From VXNF01 sp964291305 (GTDB lineage Bacteria > Actinomycetota > Acidimicrobiia > Acidimicrobiales > CATQHL01): a stretch of 64,000 bases of DNA. Both the position numbers and the translations under genes were made by a program. The notes below the pieces were generated by a model. It worked only from the letters and a program-made list of their open reading frames with translations. It made no database searches and was not told the origin of the DNA. The DNA lies in assembly GCA_964291305.2 (NCBI GenBank), contig OZ219784.1:124001-188000 (forward strand). The letters run 5' to 3'. Shown here piece after piece: positions 55,985-64,000 of this stretch; the first letter of the stretch is position 1, and each line of letters opens with the position of its first letter.

Positions 55985-56440
55985 ACTGCTTGGGGTAGGG
56001 CGGTTGGGGACTGACACGCTTATGCATTCGTCGCCGCTGGGTCTTCAGGTTTGGGCGCTGGCGATCTTTTTGTGCTCGACTAGCTTGAAAGGCGTCGCGA
56101 GCATGAAGTTGCACCGCGATTTGGGGGTCACGCAGAAAACTGCGTGGCACTTAGCGCACCGCATCCGCGAGACGTGGAGCGACAACGCGTCGATGTTCGC
56201 CGGGCGCGGTCGAGGTTGACGAGACCCATCTCGGCGGCAAGCGCAAGAACATGTCACAAACGAAACGGCGAGGACTGGTCGGCCGAGGCGCTGTCGGCAA
56301 GGCCACAGTAGCAGGCATCAAAAGACCGCCAGACCGGCCAAATACAGGCAGCAGTCGTGGGAACGGCCGACGGGTGCGACCCTCCGCCGGTTCGCCTGGG
56401 ACCAGAAAGGGAAAAATAGCTTATACGATGTCTTGAGCTT
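55985..56440 (+). pseudogene. IS1595-family transposase remnant
   Basis: Broken frames encode parts of an IS1595-type transposase. The first open piece (56004-56219) has MHSSPLGLQVWALAIFL, then KGVASMKLHRDLGVTQKT and AWHLAHRIRETW. After a frameshift near 56210, EVDETHLGGKRKNM carries a catalytic aspartate region. A second shift at a run of four A (near 56322) leads to DRQTGQIQAAVVGTADG. The N-terminal zinc-binding part and the C-terminal end are lost and no clear terminal inverted repeats are seen. It shows past transposition into the accessory patch. Confidence 0.75.
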
Positions 56441-56450
56441 AGCAGAAATT

Positions 56451-56497
56451 ACTAGACTTCAAAGTCAGGGAGATACTAGACTTCAAAGTCAGGGAGA
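56451..56497. repeat. 24-bp tandem duplication
   Basis: ACTAGACTTCAAAGTCAGGG followed by AGAT occurs at 56451-56474 and its first 23 bases again at 56475-56497. Each unit contains GACTT and AAGTC in inverted order, so small hairpins could form. It lies at the truncated end of the IS remnant. Confidence 0.8.
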
Positions 56498-56549
56498 ACT
56501 GTAAATGTCATAGCCTATAACACGCCACCGAGGACGCCCGATAACAAGA

Positions 56550-56666
56550 ATGTTACCGGAACTCATTCCTGACACGCCGGAGAATATTGCTCGAATTATC
56601 ATGTTAGGTCTACCAAAAACAAACTGGAATTACCTAACGCTCAATGGCCGACAAAAAGACACCTAA
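56550..56666 (+). CDS. Possible small protein beside the IS remnant
   Basis: A 38-codon frame begins MLPELIPDTPENIARIIMLG and ends with NGRQKDT. The first half resembles short actinobacterial proteins with an IPDTPENIA-type block and a KxxWxYL ending that I recall near IS1595-type transposases; this is from memory and was not searched. The frame extends upstream as RGRPITR but meets a stop before any better start. It could be a remnant passenger gene. Confidence 0.35.
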   Translation: MLPELIPDTPENIARIIMLGLPKTNWNYLTLNGRQKDT

Positions 56667-56796
56667 ACTAAACTTGGGTAAACAGATATATAATACCCCC
56701 GAAAAGCGGGTAACGATATCGCAGCCTGCCTGAGCCTCCTCCCGCCGGGCCGCTCGCGATCATCGGGCACCGCCGGCCGCCGCGGCTAGGCACGTC

Positions 56797-58287
56797 ATGG
56801 GTGATGTCGCGTTGGCGTGGTTTCGGCGGGACCTGCGATTGGTGGACAACCCGGCGTGGGCTGCGGCAACGAGCCATGCCTCTGCTGTACCGGTCGTGGT
56901 GCTTGAACCGCGGCTCCTCGCGGCAGCCGGCCCCCACCGACGGCGAGCGTATCTCGGCGCAGTGGCCGGCCTGGAGCGGTCATTGAAGAGCATCGGCGCG
57001 TCACTTTGGGTGGCCGTCGGGGATCCTGCCGAAGCGATTGCGGGCATCGTGGCCGAGCTGGGTGCCTCTACGGTTTGCGTGAATGCCGACGTGACTCTGT
57101 ACGCGGCGCGCCGCGATCGGCGAGTGGCCGACGCGCTCGGCCGTCCCCTCGAAGCGCATTGGGGCACGCTGGTGCAGCCACCCGGCACGGTGCTGACCCG
57201 CCAGGGCACGCTGTCACAGGTGTTCACACCGTTCTGGCGCCGCTGGCAGCGCGTTCCGCTGCGCCCCGAAGCCCAAGTCCGAGCCCGGCATGGCATCGTT
57301 ACCGACGTCGACGCGGCTACGACGCTGCGCGATGCGCTGACCAAGCTGCGCCGCATCGGAATCGACGTGCCTTCGGAACCGTCGCCCGCTAGCGCACCTG
57401 CGTGGTCCGAAGCCAGCGCCGCTGCCCGACTCGACGAGTGGCTCGAAGACGTGGATCGCTACCACCGAACCCGCGACGACTTCGGTACTGCCCGCACATC
57501 GGAACTCAGCGTCGCACTGCATCTCGGCGCGCTGTCGCCCCGATCGATCGTGGCCGCGGTGGGCACCGCCACGCCCGGGCGGGAAGCGTTCGTGCGCCAA
57601 CTCGCCTGGCGCGACTGGTACGCCCACCTCACTCATCAGCACCCCAACATCGCCAACACAGCCCTCAAGCAGCCCTACAACAGGATCGCCTGGCGCAGCG
57701 GCAACGGCGCCGACCGCGACTTCGAAGCATGGAAAGCGGGCCGCACCGGCTACCCGATAGTAGACGCAGCCATGCGCCAGCTCGCCGCCACCGGGCAACT
57801 CCACAACCGCCTGCGCATGATCGCGGCCTCGTTCCTGGTCAAGAACCTGCTCATCGACTGGCGGCGTGGCGAGCGTTGGTTTCGACGCCTGTTAGTGGAC
57901 GGCGATGTTGCGCAAAATGCCGGCAACTGGCAATGGGTCGCCGGCACCGGCCCCGACGCTGCGCCGTACTTCAGGATCTTCAACCCCGTCGCGCAAAGCC
58001 GACGCCACGACCCGGACGGCATCCATCTGAGGCGATGGACTCCCGAACTAGCTCGCCTGCCGGCCGATGCCATACACGCTCCTTGGGAGGCAACACCGGC
58101 CCAACTCACCGCAGCCGACGTGAAGCTCGGCGTGGACTACCCGACACCCATAGTCAACCACACCAAAGCCCGCCAACGCACCCTAGCGGCCTACCGGGTC
58201 GCGCTCGAAGACGGAGCGTCGGCCGAGACAACCAACAGCGCCATACTACCCAATGTCGAAACAACCACAGAAGGGGAATTTAAGTAG
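56797..58287 (+). CDS. phr: Deoxyribodipyrimidine photolyase
   Basis: The 496-residue flavoprotein repairs UV-made pyrimidine dimers using blue light. The N-terminal photolyase domain starts with ALAWFRRDLRLVDNPAW. The C-terminal FAD-binding domain has RQLAWRDWYAHL, TGYPIVDAAMRQL, HNRLRMIAASFLVKNLLIDW and GDVAQNAGNWQWVAGTG. ATG 56797 fits the family. The stop overlaps the next gene by one base (TAGTG), so the two are co-transcribed. Confidence 0.95.
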   Translation: MGDVALAWFRRDLRLVDNPAWAAATSHASAVPVVVLEPRLLAAAGPHRRRAYLGAVAGLERSLKSIGASLWVAVGDPAEAIAGIVAELGASTVCVNADVTLYAARRDRRVADALGRPLEAHWGTLVQPPGTVLTRQGTLSQVFTPFWRRWQRVPLRPEAQVRARHGIVTDVDAATTLRDALTKLRRIGIDVPSEPSPASAPAWSEASAAARLDEWLEDVDRYHRTRDDFGTARTSELSVALHLGALSPRSIVAAVGTATPGREAFVRQLAWRDWYAHLTHQHPNIANTALKQPYNRIAWRSGNGADRDFEAWKAGRTGYPIVDAAMRQLAATGQLHNRLRMIAASFLVKNLLIDWRRGERWFRRLLVDGDVAQNAGNWQWVAGTGPDAAPYFRIFNPVAQSRRHDPDGIHLRRWTPELARLPADAIHAPWEATPAQLTAADVKLGVDYPTPIVNHTKARQRTLAAYRVALEDGASAETTNSAILPNVETTTEGEFK

Positions 58288-59609
58288 TGCGCAAAGTGCT
58301 GGCTTACTCAATGCTGCTGCTAGTCGGACTGGTGCTGTCGCAGTTCCTACCGCAGTTGACCGGCGACCTACACGACGCTACCGCGACGACAATCCGCGTG
58401 CTGACCATGACCGGCCTGGCGTTCATCATGATCCATGTCGGCTTCGAGTTTCACATCGACAAGACCAATATTCGCCAATACGGGTGGGACTACTTCGTGG
58501 CGTTCACCGCTGCTTCCTTCCCGTGGATCTTCGTCACCGGGTACTTCGTATTCGTGATGCTGCCGTCCGATTTGTGGGACAATACGGACGCATGGAAAGA
58601 GACGCTGTTGGCAGGCAGGTTTGCGGCGCCGACCTCGGCAGGGGTCTTGTTCAGCATGCTCGCCGCAGCGGGCCTCGGCGCTACTTGGCTGTTCCGCAAA
58701 GCGCGGATTCTCGCGATCTTCGACGACCTCGACACCGTGCTGCTAATGATCCCATTGCAGATTTTGCTGGTCGGTCTCGCATGGCAGCTCGGAGTCGTAG
58801 TGGTGCTCATGGCAGTGCTACTCGTAGTCGCGTACGTCTTCCTGCACCGGGTGACGCTGGGGGTGACTTGGGGCTGGGTCGTGTTCTACGCCGCCGCGAT
58901 AGTTGGCGTAAGCGAGATGCTTTATGCGCTGACGAAGGTCATCGACCCGTCCGTTCCGATTCACATTGAAGTCCTCTTGCCGGCTTTCGTGCTCGGCTGT
59001 ATCGCCAGACCTCGCTCAGCCGCCGCGTCGGGTACCGCCAAAGCAGCCGAAGCTGATCTGCATGCGGTGCTGGAACGGCCAAACGAGCAGCGTGCGGCAG
59101 CCCGGGTTGCGGCAGTGTTCATGCTGCTGGTCGGGTTGAGCTTGCCGCAGATCTTCGGAGGCTCCGACGCGCAGCATCCCGAACCGACCGAGGCGTCGCT
59201 GCACGCAGCCGCACCGGCTGGTTCGGTGGACAACCCGACCCTCCACGGTGGGCAGTACGAGGGCCGCTACGTCGCCACGGTCACTGCCAGTCAGCCGCAG
59301 ATGAGCTGGGGCGAGATAGTTGTGCACGTTGTGGTGCTGTCGGCATTGAGCAACCTGGGAAAGATGTTCCCAGCGTTGTGCTACCGGCGCCAAGCCCACT
59401 GGCGAGAACGGCTAGCTGTCGCCATCGGCATGTGGCCCAGGGGCGAAGTCGGCGCCGGTGTGTTGGTGCTCAGCCTCAGCTATGGCATCGGAGGACCGAT
59501 CGTCACCGTGGCGATGCTGTCGTTGGCGCTAAATCTCTCGTTGACCGGCGTGTTCATATTCTTCGTCAAGAAACTGATCGCACCTGTGACCCAGCCGAGT
59601 GTTACCTAG
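58287..59609 (+). CDS. Cation/proton antiporter-like membrane protein
   Basis: The 440-residue protein has about ten to twelve hydrophobic segments and resembles sodium/proton exchanger proteins: MTGLAFIMIHVGFEFHID near residue 45 and AIFDDLDTVLLMIPLQ near 150. The DD pair in the latter is a plausible ion-binding site. A long hydrophilic stretch lies around residues 245-345. It overlaps phr by one base and lies 60 bp before katG. Substrate is unproven. Confidence 0.75.
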   Translation: MRKVLAYSMLLLVGLVLSQFLPQLTGDLHDATATTIRVLTMTGLAFIMIHVGFEFHIDKTNIRQYGWDYFVAFTAASFPWIFVTGYFVFVMLPSDLWDNTDAWKETLLAGRFAAPTSAGVLFSMLAAAGLGATWLFRKARILAIFDDLDTVLLMIPLQILLVGLAWQLGVVVVLMAVLLVVAYVFLHRVTLGVTWGWVVFYAAAIVGVSEMLYALTKVIDPSVPIHIEVLLPAFVLGCIARPRSAAASGTAKAAEADLHAVLERPNEQRAAARVAAVFMLLVGLSLPQIFGGSDAQHPEPTEASLHAAAPAGSVDNPTLHGGQYEGRYVATVTASQPQMSWGEIVVHVVVLSALSNLGKMFPALCYRRQAHWRERLAVAIGMWPRGEVGAGVLVLSLSYGIGGPIVTVAMLSLALNLSLTGVFIFFVKKLIAPVTQPSVT

Positions 59610-59669
59610 TAGAGCCAGAGTTGGGCAAGGATCAAAAAAATACAGCAGAACAAATCAGGAGGACCAGAG

Positions 59670-61886
59670 ATGAGCTATGAAGGTACCACCGAATCATCAT
59701 CGTCGCCCGAGGGATGCCCAGTGCTGCACGAACAGGCGCGCATGGGCTCGCTGGCTAACCAGCAATGGTGGCCAGAGCAGTTGAACCTGCGGCCGCTGGC
59801 TAAGAACTCTCCGCTGATTGATCCCAACGATCAACATTACGACTACGCGGCCGAGTTCGAGAGCCTTGACCTAGGGGCTGTGAAGGCCGACCTCGCGGCG
59901 GTCATGACTACCTCGCAAGACTGGTGGCCGGCTGATTTCGGTCACTACGGGCCCCTTATCATCCGAATGACCTGGCACAGTGCGGGCACCTATCGCATAC
60001 ACGACGGTCGGGGCGGCGGCGGTTCGGGCACGCAGCGGTTCGCACCGCTCAACAGCTGGCCCGACAACGCCAACCTGGACAAAGCTCGCCGGATGCTGTG
60101 GCCCGTCAAACAGAAGTACGGACGCAAGATTTCCTGGGCCGATCTGATGATCCTGGCAGGCAATGTGGCACTGGAGTCGATGGGCTTCGCGACCTTTGGC
60201 TTCGGCGGTGGCCGCATCGATGTGTGGGAACCGGAGGAGGACATCTACTGGGGCCCCGAGACCATCTGGCTAGACGACGAGCGCTACAGCGGCGATCGCG
60301 AGCTGGCGAATCCGCTTGGCGCCGTGCAGATGGGCCTGATCTACGTCAACCCCGAAGGGCCCAACGGAACACCAGACCCGTTGGCCGCAGCCCGCGACAT
60401 CCGTGAGACCTTCGCGCGTATGGCCATGAACGATGAGGAGACGGTCGCGTTGATCGCAGGCGGCCATACATTCGGAAAGACTCATGGCGCCGCCGACGGT
60501 GACCTACACGTCGGCCCGGAGCCCGAAGGTGCGGCCCTGGAGGAGCAAGGCCTGGGCTGGACCAACAATTTCGGCAGCGGCAAGGCGGGCGACACAATCA
60601 CCAGCGGTCTGGAAGGCATCTGGACGCCCACGCCGATCAGTTGGGACAACTCGTTCTTTGAGGTGTTGTTCGACTACGAGTGGGAGCTGTCTCAAAGTCC
60701 GGCGGGTGCCTACCAATGGGTGCCGACCGATCCTGCAGCGGCGGACACCGTGCCGGACGCGCACGATCCCTCCAAGCGCCATGCCCCAGTGATGCTCACC
60801 ACCGACTTGTCGCTGAGGATGGATCCGATCTACGAGCCGATCTCGCGACGTTTCCTTGAGCATCCCGAAGAGTTCGCGGACGCTTTCGCACGCGCTTGGT
60901 TCAAGCTCACACACCGCGACATGGGACCGGTCTCCCGGTACCTCGGGTCAGAAGTACCCGATGAGGAGCTGATCTGGCAGGACCCGATTCCCGTTGTTGA
61001 CCATGAGTTGGTGAACGATGACGATGCGGCTTCTCTTAAAGCCACGATCATTGGAGCGGATCTGTCAGTCGCCGAGCTAGTGAAGGCGGCGTGGGCGTCG
61101 GCATCAACGTTTCGTGATAGCGATCTGCGTGGCGGCGCCAACGGAGCCCGCATTCGGCTCGCGCCTCAGAACGGCTGGGAAGCCAATGACCCGGCTGAAT
61201 TGGCGAATGTGCTCGCCGTGTTAGAGGGAATCCAGACAGCGTTCAACGGCGAGCAAACCGGCTCGAAGCGGGTGTCCCTAGCTGACTTGATCGTCTTGGG
61301 CGGGTGCGCCGCTATTGAAGAAGCTGCCCGGGTTGCCGGCCACGATGTCGAGGTTCCGTTCTCGCCTGGCCGCACCGATGCCTCCGCCGAGTGGACCGAC
61401 GTCGAGTCTTTCGCAGTGCTCGAGCCCACCGCTGACGGTTTCCGCAACTACTGGCGTGCTGCCGACAAGCGCCGTCCTGAGGTGACGCTCATTGACCGGT
61501 CCAGCCTTCTGTCGCTCACGGCACCGGAAATGACAGTGCTGATAGGCGGCATGCGGGCGCTCGGCGCCAACACTGGCGGTTCGGCGCTGGGAGTGCTCAC
61601 CGACCGAGTTGGTTCTTTGACCAACGACTACTTCGTAAACCTGCTTGATATGAGCACCGAGTGGCAGGTAGCCGATGCCGAGCACACCTACGAAGGTCGC
61701 GACCGCGCCTCGGGTGAGCTCAAGTGGACGGCCAGTGCGGTTGACCTTGTATTCGGCTCCAACTCACAGCTGCGAGCGATTGCCGAGGTCTACGGATGCG
61801 GCGACGCAGAGGCCAAGTTCGTGGACGATTTCGTAGCGGCGTGGGCGAAGGTCATGAACCTTGACCGCTTCGACCTCAACCGCTGA
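59670..61886 (+). CDS. katG: Catalase-peroxidase
   Basis: KatG removes hydrogen peroxide and is a heme enzyme of the cytoplasm. The 738-residue length is normal. Distal residues Arg99, Trp102 and His103 are in IIRMTWHSAGTYR, and the proximal histidine is in GGHTFGKTHGA. The tyrosine of the Met-Tyr-Trp adduct is in GLIYVNPEGPNG. The second, non-heme half is complete. AGGAGG precedes ATG 59670. No FurA-like gene lies next to it. Confidence 0.97.
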   Translation: MSYEGTTESSSSPEGCPVLHEQARMGSLANQQWWPEQLNLRPLAKNSPLIDPNDQHYDYAAEFESLDLGAVKADLAAVMTTSQDWWPADFGHYGPLIIRMTWHSAGTYRIHDGRGGGGSGTQRFAPLNSWPDNANLDKARRMLWPVKQKYGRKISWADLMILAGNVALESMGFATFGFGGGRIDVWEPEEDIYWGPETIWLDDERYSGDRELANPLGAVQMGLIYVNPEGPNGTPDPLAAARDIRETFARMAMNDEETVALIAGGHTFGKTHGAADGDLHVGPEPEGAALEEQGLGWTNNFGSGKAGDTITSGLEGIWTPTPISWDNSFFEVLFDYEWELSQSPAGAYQWVPTDPAAADTVPDAHDPSKRHAPVMLTTDLSLRMDPIYEPISRRFLEHPEEFADAFARAWFKLTHRDMGPVSRYLGSEVPDEELIWQDPIPVVDHELVNDDDAASLKATIIGADLSVAELVKAAWASASTFRDSDLRGGANGARIRLAPQNGWEANDPAELANVLAVLEGIQTAFNGEQTGSKRVSLADLIVLGGCAAIEEAARVAGHDVEVPFSPGRTDASAEWTDVESFAVLEPTADGFRNYWRAADKRRPEVTLIDRSSLLSLTAPEMTVLIGGMRALGANTGGSALGVLTDRVGSLTNDYFVNLLDMSTEWQVADAEHTYEGRDRASGELKWTASAVDLVFGSNSQLRAIAEVYGCGDAEAKFVDDFVAAWAKVMNLDRFDLNR

Positions 61887-61924
61887 GGCGCCTGCGGCCA
61901 GACCCCGGCGGCGATACTGGGTGT

Positions 61925-63079
61925 GTGTCGGTCCGGGTAGCGGTGCAACCAGTCCTCTTGGAGTGGGCCCGCGCTCGGTCGGGGATCGACGGCGAGATTT
62001 GGGCTACACGGTTCACTTGCTATGACGAGTGGCTTGCCGGAGATCGCGTACCGACGCTGAAACAGCTCGAAGAGTTCGCCCGGAAGACGTGCACGCCGGT
62101 CGGCTACTTCTTCCTTGATGAGCCGCCGAACGAGAGTGTGCCAATATCGGACTTCCGGACTATGGGTGGCTATCCCTCTCCAACAGTCGTGTCTGCCGAC
62201 CTGCTGGACACCTTGTGCGTTTGCCAAGCCCGACAGGAGTGGTATCGGGACAGCCAGTTGCTGAACGGCGAACAGCCGTTGGAGTTCGTTGCTACCGCTA
62301 CGACAGCATCGAACCCTGCGATTGTCGCCAGGCAGATGCGACAAATCCTCAATTGGACGCCGGAGGCTCGCGCTCGTTTAGGTAGCTGGGACGCTGCTCT
62401 CACGAAGTTGCGCGAGAATGCAGAAGCCGCCGGCGTCTTGGTGATGATCTCCGGCATCGTCGGTTCTAACACGCACCGGAAGCTTGACCCCGAGGAGTTC
62501 CGAGGGTTCGCGCTCACCGACGAGTACGCGGCGCTGGTGTTCATCAACGGAGCCGACTCCAAGGCGGCCCAGGTGTTCACCTTGGCCCATGAACTGGCGC
62601 ATCTTTGGCTGGGCTCCACCGCGCTCTCCGATGTCGACCCAGAGTCCGCACGAACCTTCGATGACGAGCGGTGGTGCAACCAGGTCGCCGCCGAGTTGTT
62701 GGTGCCGATGGCTGAGTTCCGTCCGACATTCGATGCGCACGGCAGTTTCCGTGAGCAACTTCGGCCGCTCTCCGAAAGATTCCGAGTGTCGACGCAGGTC
62801 ATCCTCGGGCGCATGCGAGAAGCCGGCGCGCTCTCGTGGGACCAGTTCATGGCGGAACTCCGGCTTGAGCGCCAACGGATCGCTGAGATCGTTCCCGAGA
62901 CAGCTTCGGGCGGGAACTACTACAACACTAAACCGGTGCAGGTCGGCAAGCGCTTCGCCCGCGAGCTGATCGCCAGCACCCTTGAGGGCCATACGACGTA
63001 CACCGAGGCATTCAAGTTGCTCGGAGTAAAGAAGACCTCAACATTTGAGAACCTCAGCGAGCAGCTCGGGGTCTTGTAG
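61925..63079 (+). CDS. ImmA/IrrE-type metallopeptidase with HTH-like N-terminus
   Basis: The 384-residue protein starts at GTG 61925. Its N-terminus (about 1-65) looks like a Xre-type fold (LEWARARSGI, then PTLKQLEEFARKTCTP). The zinc site HELAH is at 222-226 with a downstream glutamate-bearing helix. Proteins of this layout are usually the first gene of a two-gene unit with a DUF4411 PIN-like protein, and serve as its antitoxin-like partner. Here the downstream gene is decayed. Confidence 0.88.
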   Translation: MSVRVAVQPVLLEWARARSGIDGEIWATRFTCYDEWLAGDRVPTLKQLEEFARKTCTPVGYFFLDEPPNESVPISDFRTMGGYPSPTVVSADLLDTLCVCQARQEWYRDSQLLNGEQPLEFVATATTASNPAIVARQMRQILNWTPEARARLGSWDAALTKLRENAEAAGVLVMISGIVGSNTHRKLDPEEFRGFALTDEYAALVFINGADSKAAQVFTLAHELAHLWLGSTALSDVDPESARTFDDERWCNQVAAELLVPMAEFRPTFDAHGSFREQLRPLSERFRVSTQVILGRMREAGALSWDQFMAELRLERQRIAEIVPETASGGNYYNTKPVQVGKRFARELIASTLEGHTTYTEAFKLLGVKKTSTFENLSEQLGVL

Positions 63080-63219
63080 TAGCGTACCTACTCGACACAG
63101 ACGTGTTCATCCGCGCTCGAAACCATCACTACGGGTTCGACTTCTGTCCCGACGCCGACGCCAACGGTGTGGAGCACGTAAATCCGTTCCATCAGCCAGG
63201 CCGGCCTATACGGCGGTGA
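63080..63219 (+). pseudogene. Truncated DUF4411 (PIN-like) partner of the ImmA-type gene
   Basis: Right after the peptidase stop, the frame VAYLLDTDVFIRARNHHYG, then FDFCP matches the start of DUF4411 proteins. It has no normal start codon (GTA at the place of the expected start) and after FDFCP runs into unrelated residues and stops at 63219. Only about 30 family-like residues remain. The toxin-like half of the pair appears lost. Confidence 0.65.
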
Positions 63220-63562
63220 GTTCGCCGTGCCTGAGCGATCGGACCACCGGTTGCTGCCGGTGTTTGCGAATGACTGTCGGGTCGATGGCAGCAGTGCCAA
63301 TCCCGGCGGCATGGAACGCCGTCTTGACCTTCACCAGGACGTACTCCATGGCCTCGAACGGATCGCCACCAAATACGAACTCCGCAACAATCCGGACATG
63401 AAGGTCAGATACTGCTACCTCGGAGGACACCTCAGGCTCGATGCCGAACGTGTCGAGTTCGTCGACCAGCGCAACCAAGAGATCCGAGACCTCATCAGGA
63501 CTAGGCACTTCTCCGCTGCCCCATCCGATTACCGCGTTCCACTCAATTCGCAGGCCAGACAT
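63206..63562 (-). CDS. Hypothetical protein of 118 residues
   Basis: Not recognised. The acidic protein starts at ATG 63562 with AAGG nine bases upstream, and shows PSPDEVSDLLVALVDELD followed by DLHVRIVAEFVFGGDPFEAM. It converges with the DUF4411 remnant and overlaps its end. Regular alternation of acidic and hydrophobic residues makes it a credible folded protein rather than a chance frame. Confidence 0.55.
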   Translation of the reverse strand: MSGLRIEWNAVIGWGSGEVPSPDEVSDLLVALVDELDTFGIEPEVSSEVAVSDLHVRIVAEFVFGGDPFEAMEYVLVKVKTAFHAAGIGTAAIDPTVIRKHRQQPVVRSLRHGELTAV

Positions 63563-63713
63563 TACTGGAACCTTACTCTTCGTCGGACCTCATCCGTCTA
63601 TCGGCCAGGGCACTGCTTCAGCTTTAGCTGATGAGTTCGTTGAACCTATTCGGGTTGCTGGGGGTCTACCGCCATCCCCCCGTTGGGCCAAGTTGCCGGT
63701 CTCTGTCTTTTAG

Positions 63714-64000
63714 CTACTCGATGGGCACAAGAGTTTCGGCGAGTGCTTCGGTGTGGCCCTCAGTACTGCCGGCGCTTTGGACGAGACCGATAATCGCGAT
63801 TGTAAGATCGTTGGTGTGTTTGTTTGTGGCCTTTGTCGATTCCTCGATCTTCGCATCCATCCGATCTAGCCGCCGATCCATCGCGTCCAACCTCCGGTCC
63901 ATCCGGTCCTCGAGTTCCTTGAACCTCTGCTCCATCCGGTCCATCCGCTGGTCCATCCGGTCCTCGAGTTCCTTGAACCTCTGCTCCATCCGGTCCATCC
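63714..64000 (-). CDS. Coiled-coil protein built from 18-residue repeats, N-terminus outside window
   Basis: The frame is open to the window edge on the minus strand, so the true start lies beyond it. The visible part is a heptad-like coiled coil with repeated RMEQRFKELEDRMDQ units, followed by RRLDAMDRRLDRMDAKI and a non-helical tail that ends at LVPIE. The repeat is encoded by a 54-bp tandem DNA repeat. Related small coiled-coil proteins are common next to mobile genes; no function is known. Confidence 0.7.
   Translation of the reverse strand, partial: MDRMEQRFKELEDRMDQRMDRMEQRFKELEDRMDRRLDAMDRRLDRMDAKIEESTKATNKHTNDLTIAIIGLVQSAGSTEGHTEALAETLVPIE
63902..64000. repeat. 54-bp tandem repeat encoding a coiled coil
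   Basis: A 45-bp block starting TCCGGTCCTCGAGTTCCTTG occurs at 63902-63946 and 63956-64000, 54 bp apart and without visible mismatch. Each unit encodes 18 residues of the coiled coil. The array may continue past the window. Confidence 0.8.

Larger units (their letters stand above)
56441..56796. other. AT-richer stretch with short repeats after the IS remnant
   Basis: Apart from a possible 38-codon frame at 56550-56666, no gene is visible between the transposase remnant and the photolyase. Base composition here is clearly more AT-rich than in the flanks, as shown by TATATAATACCCCCG near 56689. The photolyase promoter must be close to its start; GATATCG near 56715 and the AT-rich block are possible but unproven. 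Confidence 0.5.

Overview
The window looks like the chromosome of a high-GC actinobacterium. The best guess is class Acidimicrobiia or a close relative. Clues are the split (b6f-like) cytochrome b, VapBC, PdtaS-type and HNH/DUF222 genes, many GTG and TTG starts, and probable leaderless TAnnnT promoters. This is inferred from gene content and needs a phylogenetic test.

Layout. (1) Positions 1-11455 are an accessory island. It holds the tail of a UvrD-type helicase, a 726-residue protein mixing alpha-CTD-like and sigma-region-4-like helices, a frameshifted DUF1156-type DNA methyltransferase, a restriction-modification locus (PD-(D/E)XK nuclease, DPPY methylase and a small winged-helix protein), a nucleotidyltransferase fused to a HEPN-like domain, and an HNH/DUF222 nuclease. 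The intergenic parts carry direct repeats with a period of about 70-74 bp and long poly-C tracts. (2) Positions 11456-17000 hold ordinary genes: a YjdF-like membrane protein, a Rieske oxygenase, cobQ, a PdtaS-like kinase and a VapBC pair. (3) Positions 17070-51043 are a continuous minus-strand run of about 34 kb for respiration. Read in the direction of transcription it holds a cytochrome bc module (membrane protein, 2[4Fe-4S] ferredoxin, cytochrome b N-half, cytochrome b C-half, Rieske protein, diheme cytochrome c, unknown membrane protein), then a full complex I cluster nuoABCD-EF-GHIJKLMN with NuoE and NuoF fused, then a GPP34 protein and a TrpB2-type tryptophan synthase, then a second complex I cluster nuoABCDHIJKLMN that lacks NuoE, F and G. 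A monoheme cytochrome c and a geranylgeranyl-reductase-type flavoprotein follow on the plus strand (51256-53324). (4) Positions 53325-56700 are a second accessory patch: two more nucleotidyltransferase-HEPN paralogues, a fragment of a fourth, an IS1595-type transposase remnant and an AT-richer stretch. (5) Positions 56797-63079 hold photolyase, an antiporter-like protein, KatG and an ImmA/IrrE-type peptidase followed by a decayed DUF4411 partner. The window ends in a coiled-coil gene built from 54-bp repeats.

Together the central genes describe aerobic, menaquinone-type electron transport: NADH enters at the 14-subunit-type complex I, an unknown donor feeds the 11-subunit form, and quinol is oxidised by the bc module. 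The flanking islands are rich in defence or conflict genes, tandem repeats and simple-sequence tracts, while the respiratory core has no comparable tracts. The most unusual signals are the recurring 71-bp-phased intergenic repeats, the poly-C tracts in or beside the restriction-modification genes, the nucleotidyltransferase-HEPN family, and the tandem pair of non-identical complex I clusters.
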